This document shows, in pieces, positions 27,149-29,348 of a DNA stretch of 29,348 nt. The first letter of the stretch is position 1, and each line of letters opens with the position of its first letter. The notes beneath the pieces are model-generated. The model was not told the origin of the DNA, did not search any database, and saw only the letters and a list, made by a program, of their open reading frames with translations. Both the position numbers and the translations under genes were made by a program. Source of the stretch: JANNRW01 sp031401815 (GTDB lineage: Bacteria > Desulfobacterota > Desulfuromonadia > Geobacterales > DSM-12255); assembly GCA_031401815.1 (NCBI GenBank), contig JANNRW010000008.1, positions 1 to 29,348 of the forward strand. The letters run 5' to 3'.

Positions 27149-27481
27149 CTATGCCCTGATCATCACCAGCATCATTTTGAAACGCTCAACTGCTTTTAGT
27201 GAATGAGGAATATTGGCTGGCATGATAATGATCTCTCCGGCTACTACCTGATGGATCTTGCCATCAATCGATATTTCAGCGGTTCCGTCGATTATCTGGA
27301 CAAAAGCATCAAAAGGGGCAGTGTGCTCGCTAAGTCCCTGACCGGCATCAAAGGAAAACAGGGTGATAGTACCGATTTTCCTGTCGATAAGCGTACGACT
27401 GACAACAGAACCATCCTGATATGCGGCCAGATCGTTCATTACAAGCGCTTTTCCTGACAGGCTCTCTTTTGGTTCACTCAT
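27149..27481 (-). CDS. Small cupin-domain protein
   Basis: Single-domain beta-barrel protein of 110 aa with unknown ligand. Cupin motif 1 is present in a reduced form (SEHTAPFDAFVQIIDGTAEI, with His53 and a Gln where Glu is common), and motif 2 is GEIIIMPANIPHSLKA with His93, so a metal site is possible but incomplete. I start it at the ATG at 27481 because AGGAGG lies six bases upstream; the frame continues seven codons to 27502. Its stop falls within a small inverted repeat (27136-27150). Proteins of this type act as small-molecule sensors, isomerases or dioxygenases, so the role is open. Confidence 0.9.
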   Translation of the reverse strand: MSEPKESLSGKALVMNDLAAYQDGSVVSRTLIDRKIGTITLFSFDAGQGLSEHTAPFDAFVQIIDGTAEISIDGKIHQVVAGEIIIMPANIPHSLKAVERFKMMLVMIRA

Positions 27482-27573
27482 CGTTAGCCTCCTAAGTTCC
27501 ATCTGGTTGTTACATGAAACAAGATTACCTGTACTTTAATGGAAAACAACTGACCCAGGTCAAAAGAGTGATT

Positions 27574-27606
27574 AAACAACAAACAGCCCGCCGTGGAGCG
27601 GGCTGT
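27574..27606 (-). terminator. Terminator after the bactofilin gene
   Basis: ACAGCCCGC (27583-27591) and GCGGGCTGT (27598-27606) form a perfect 9-bp stem around CGTGGA. On the minus strand the stem is followed by TTTGTTGTTT. It is about 43 bases past the bactofilin stop and would end the M23 peptidase-bactofilin transcript. Confidence 0.8.
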
Positions 27607-27648
27607 CTAGGCTACTGCTGGTGCCATTGGTCACAGGTAATGCAGGGT

Positions 27649-28017
27649 TTATACTTCAACAGGCTTGTATTCCAGCTCCCTGTTTTTTTGCATGTAGGAA
27701 CGGCCTTCGAAAATCCCTCCATCTGCCACAGTCAACCGCTGAGTATAGATATCGCCGATAACTTCGCCCTTTTGCTGGATTTCAACACTCTCGACCGAAT
27801 GAACATTGCCGGTCAATCTACCTGCGGCAATCATGGATTTTGAGGCTACATCGCCAAGTAAGTTCGCTGCCTCACCAATAATCACACAGTCTGCTGAAAT
27901 ATTTCCTTCAAATCGTCCATCTATTCTGACCGTCCCTTTCGAAACAATCTCCCCCTTGACTACGGTGTCGTTGCCTATGATCATTTCAAGCTTAGGGTGT
28001 TTTTTGCTGCTGAACAT
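27649..28017 (-). CDS. Bactofilin (polymer-forming cytoskeletal protein)
   Basis: Small self-assembling beta-helix protein of 122 aa that forms membrane-associated filaments in bacteria. The central domain (about 10-112) consists of short hydrophobic repeats spaced with glycine, for example VVKGEIVSKGTVRIDGRFEG, ISADCVIIGEAANLLGDVAS and IQQKGEVIGDIYTQRLTV, which is the bactofilin pattern. Short flexible ends flank it. AGGAG lies nine bases before the ATG at 28017; a TTG three bases earlier is an alternative. It is 27 bases downstream of an M23 peptidase gene on the same strand. Bactofilins beside M23 endopeptidases organise local cell-wall remodelling in Helicobacter, Hyphomonas and others, so a role in cell shape is likely. 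Confidence 0.95.
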   Translation of the reverse strand: MFSSKKHPKLEMIIGNDTVVKGEIVSKGTVRIDGRFEGNISADCVIIGEAANLLGDVASKSMIAAGRLTGNVHSVESVEIQQKGEVIGDIYTQRLTVADGGIFEGRSYMQKNRELEYKPVEV

Positions 28018-28044
28018 CAAGCTGATCTCCTCTTATGCCCTGAT

Positions 28045-28884
28045 TCAATTTTTCCCGTCAAGAAACGGTGCTGGGTTGACGCTCTGACCGTTGCGCCAGA
28101 CCTCATAATGCAGGTGCGGCCCGGTTGATACACCGGTTGATCCGGAGTAGGCGATTACCTCGCCACGGCGCACCGTCTGTCCGGGCTTGACAACATTTCT
28201 GGTGTTATGGGCATAAACAGAACTCAGGCCATGTCCATGCTCGATAACGACGATATTTCCGTTGCCGCCGCTACGGGCGGAAAAACTTACAACGCCATCA
28301 GCAGTAGCATGCAAGGGGGTTCCTTTAGGCATGGTAATGTCGATCCCGGTATGAAGTCTTCTGCCGCCATGGCTTGGATGCTCTCTCATACCAAAATTCG
28401 AGCTTATCTTCCCTGCTGCCGGCCAGCCGCTCGGGGTGCTCCGGAAGAGATTCTGCTCTTTTGCCAGATATTTCTTGATCTCCTGGATAGCTGACATGGA
28501 GGATTCAATCTCTTTTTTCAACAGATCAACATCAATCGAGCCATCTTCAGATCCGCTATCCAGGTTTTTCAAAACTTCCTTGCGAGAGCCGAGAGAAAAG
28601 AGCTTTCGAAATTGTGACTCGGACTCCTTGAGTGAAGCCATAGTGGATTCCATTTCGCTGAAATGCTTTGACATCTGTGTATATTCACGCTTCATCCGGT
28701 AATAATCGATAGCCTGAAGGGTTAGTGAAATCGTGAAAAGAGTGCCCATGCAGGAGAGAACGCAGAATAGAGCAGCCGCAATGACAGGTATCCTGAAGCT
28801 CCGCGAACTGAAGCGTGAGTGCGGAACCAGCATGATGGTGATAGGGGTGTGAATCTTCTTCAGAAGGAGGCGGAGCTTGTACAT
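28045..28884 (-). CDS. Membrane-anchored M23-family (LytM) peptidoglycan endopeptidase
   Basis: Predicted zinc metallopeptidase that cuts peptide crosslinks in the wall. The 279-aa protein has a short cytoplasmic start, a membrane helix (about 32-57), a coiled-coil stretch (60-145) and a C-terminal M23 domain. Zinc ligands His178 and Asp182 (LHTGIDIT) and His259 (GPHLHYEVW) are intact, as are catalytic His226 (VYAH) and His257, so it should be active rather than a degenerate LytM regulator. AAGGAG precedes the ATG by nine bases. The bactofilin gene follows on the same strand with a terminator after it, so the two form a short operon. Confidence 0.95.
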   Translation of the reverse strand: MYKLRLLLKKIHTPITIMLVPHSRFSSRSFRIPVIAAALFCVLSCMGTLFTISLTLQAIDYYRMKREYTQMSKHFSEMESTMASLKESESQFRKLFSLGSRKEVLKNLDSGSEDGSIDVDLLKKEIESSMSAIQEIKKYLAKEQNLFRSTPSGWPAAGKISSNFGMREHPSHGGRRLHTGIDITMPKGTPLHATADGVVSFSARSGGNGNIVVIEHGHGLSSVYAHNTRNVVKPGQTVRRGEVIAYSGSTGVSTGPHLHYEVWRNGQSVNPAPFLDGKN

Positions 28885-29007
28885 GTCACCATACTCCTTT
28901 GCAAATTTACCTGGCAGAGATAGTGTGGAAAATGGGGAATGGCATTCTAAACCGTAAGAGAGTCAAATTCAACTTAAAACTTCACTTCAAACCTCACAAA
29001 TAATCTG

Positions 29008-29034
29008 TTGACACTAATTAGCTCCGGCTATAAT
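29008..29034 (+). promoter_or_regulatory. Promoter upstream of the 6S-like RNA
   Basis: A perfect TTGACA (29008-29013) and a perfect TATAAT (29029-29034) are separated by 15 bases, shorter than the ideal 17. No good reading frame follows, but a stable structured RNA is predicted to begin a few bases after the -10 box. It points away from the divergent M23 peptidase gene. Confidence 0.75.
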
Positions 29035-29037
29035 GTG

Positions 29038-29223
29038 AGCTAGTTTTCGTCCGGAAAGGTTGCTTTTCCGCTCTGGCGGCGTCAATCTTCGGTCTTACTT
29101 GTGCGGCGTACAGTAATACGCCTCCGCGCAACACCTCGGTTCCCTTGCCAGAACGAAAAATCCCCGCTTTCCAAATCGAAAACTGATAGTTTCACATCCT
29201 GAGTTTCTGGATGGAAACGAGCT
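29038..29223 (+). ncRNA. ssrS: Predicted 6S RNA or 6S-like structured RNA
   Basis: The ~186-nt stretch after the promoter folds into a rod. A 15-bp closing stem pairs 29043-29057 with 29204-29218, including three G-U pairs, and four more pairs continue outside one mismatch. An upper stem pairs 29072-29077 (TCTGGC) with 29147-29152 (GCCAGA). The apical arm pairs TTGTGC (29099-29104) with GCGCAA (29126-29131) and GGCGTA (29105-29110) with TACGCC (29117-29122) around CAGTAA. The large internal loop has a small hairpin on its 3' side (29180-29192). This plan and length match 6S RNA (184 nt in E. coli), which binds and inhibits sigma70 RNA polymerase. The usual neighbours zapA and fau are not in view. 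A different structured RNA or a leader is possible. Confidence 0.6.
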
Positions 29224-29276
29224 AGAATTCATGTAATGAGGTGCGTGATGACCAGGCGGGCTGAATTCCTGATGAT

Positions 29277-29315
29277 AAAAGCCGCATTACCGGAAAACCG
29301 GCAGTGCGGCTTTTT
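29277..29315 (+). terminator. Intrinsic terminator near the window end
   Basis: AAAAGCCGCA (29277-29286) pairs with TGCGGCTTTT (29305-29314), and CCGG (29290-29293) with CCGG (29298-29301) around AAAA; between them lie one mismatch, one T-A and one T-G pair. The stem ends in a T-run. It is about 54 bases beyond the predicted RNA end and would terminate a primary transcript that is then trimmed. Confidence 0.85.
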
Positions 29316-29348
29316 GCGTTTTAAGGGAATTGAAAGTGAAATCGTGTC

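Noticed and set aside
27136..27150. AGAGAA/TTCTCT inverted repeat as a cupin terminator
   Set aside because: The stem is only six weak pairs, overlaps the stop codon and has no T-run.
29248..29348. Open frame starting ATGACCAGGCGG at the right edge
   Set aside because: It runs through the strong terminator stem and resembles no family; the frame is open only because the window ends.

Overview
This window holds a chromosomal replication origin and its flanks, most likely from a Geobacter/Desulfuromonas-type bacterium (Desulfobacterota, the former Deltaproteobacteria). That assignment is an inference from protein character and gene order (dnaA-dnaN-recF-gyrB-gyrA-HEAT-like protein-gpsA facing left, rpmH-rnpA-yidD-yidC-mnmE-mnmG-rsmG facing right, and a Gram-negative Tol-Pal locus). 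No rRNA, tRNA, CRISPR array, insertion sequence or prophage was seen.

Left arm (1-11.3 kb, minus strand): gpsA (cut by the window edge), a 524-aa protein I do not recognise with HEAT-like helices whose start overlaps the gyrA stop, then gyrA, gyrB, recF, dnaN and dnaA. The dnaA-dnaN gap looks like the unwinding part of oriC: TAG trinucleotides (DnaA-trio type) lie four bases from a DnaA box, with more boxes behind it. A second cluster of three DnaA boxes, two of them a perfect inverted pair, lies just upstream of dnaA, so the origin appears bipartite.

Right arm (11.5-19.9 kb, plus strand): the rpmH-rnpA-yidD-yidC-mnmE group makes ribosomal protein L34, the RNase P protein, membrane-insertion factors and a tRNA-modifying GTPase. 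A perfect 16-bp parS palindrome separates mnmE from mnmG-rsmG. A short basic ORF, a glycine-zipper lipoprotein and ferrochelatase follow. The jag gene (often after yidC) and parAB (often after rsmG) are not here.

Right flank (19.9-28.9 kb, mostly minus strand): nadA meets hemH tail to tail, and a single tatA/tatB-type gene points right. Then come cpoB, pal, tolB, tolA, tolR and tolQ, the whole envelope-constriction machine, preceded by a nitrilase-family amidase and a cupin. A bactofilin and a membrane-anchored M23 endopeptidase follow, a pairing known from cell-shape systems. The last 460 bases have no convincing gene but hold a consensus promoter, a predicted ~186-nt RNA with a 15-bp closing stem resembling 6S RNA, and a strong terminator.

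Most of the window is conserved housekeeping DNA. The points most worth following up are regulatory or structural: the DnaA-trio array, the terminator-shaped palindrome inside mnmE, the parS site without parAB, the hairpin and palindrome over the recF start, and the 6S-like RNA.
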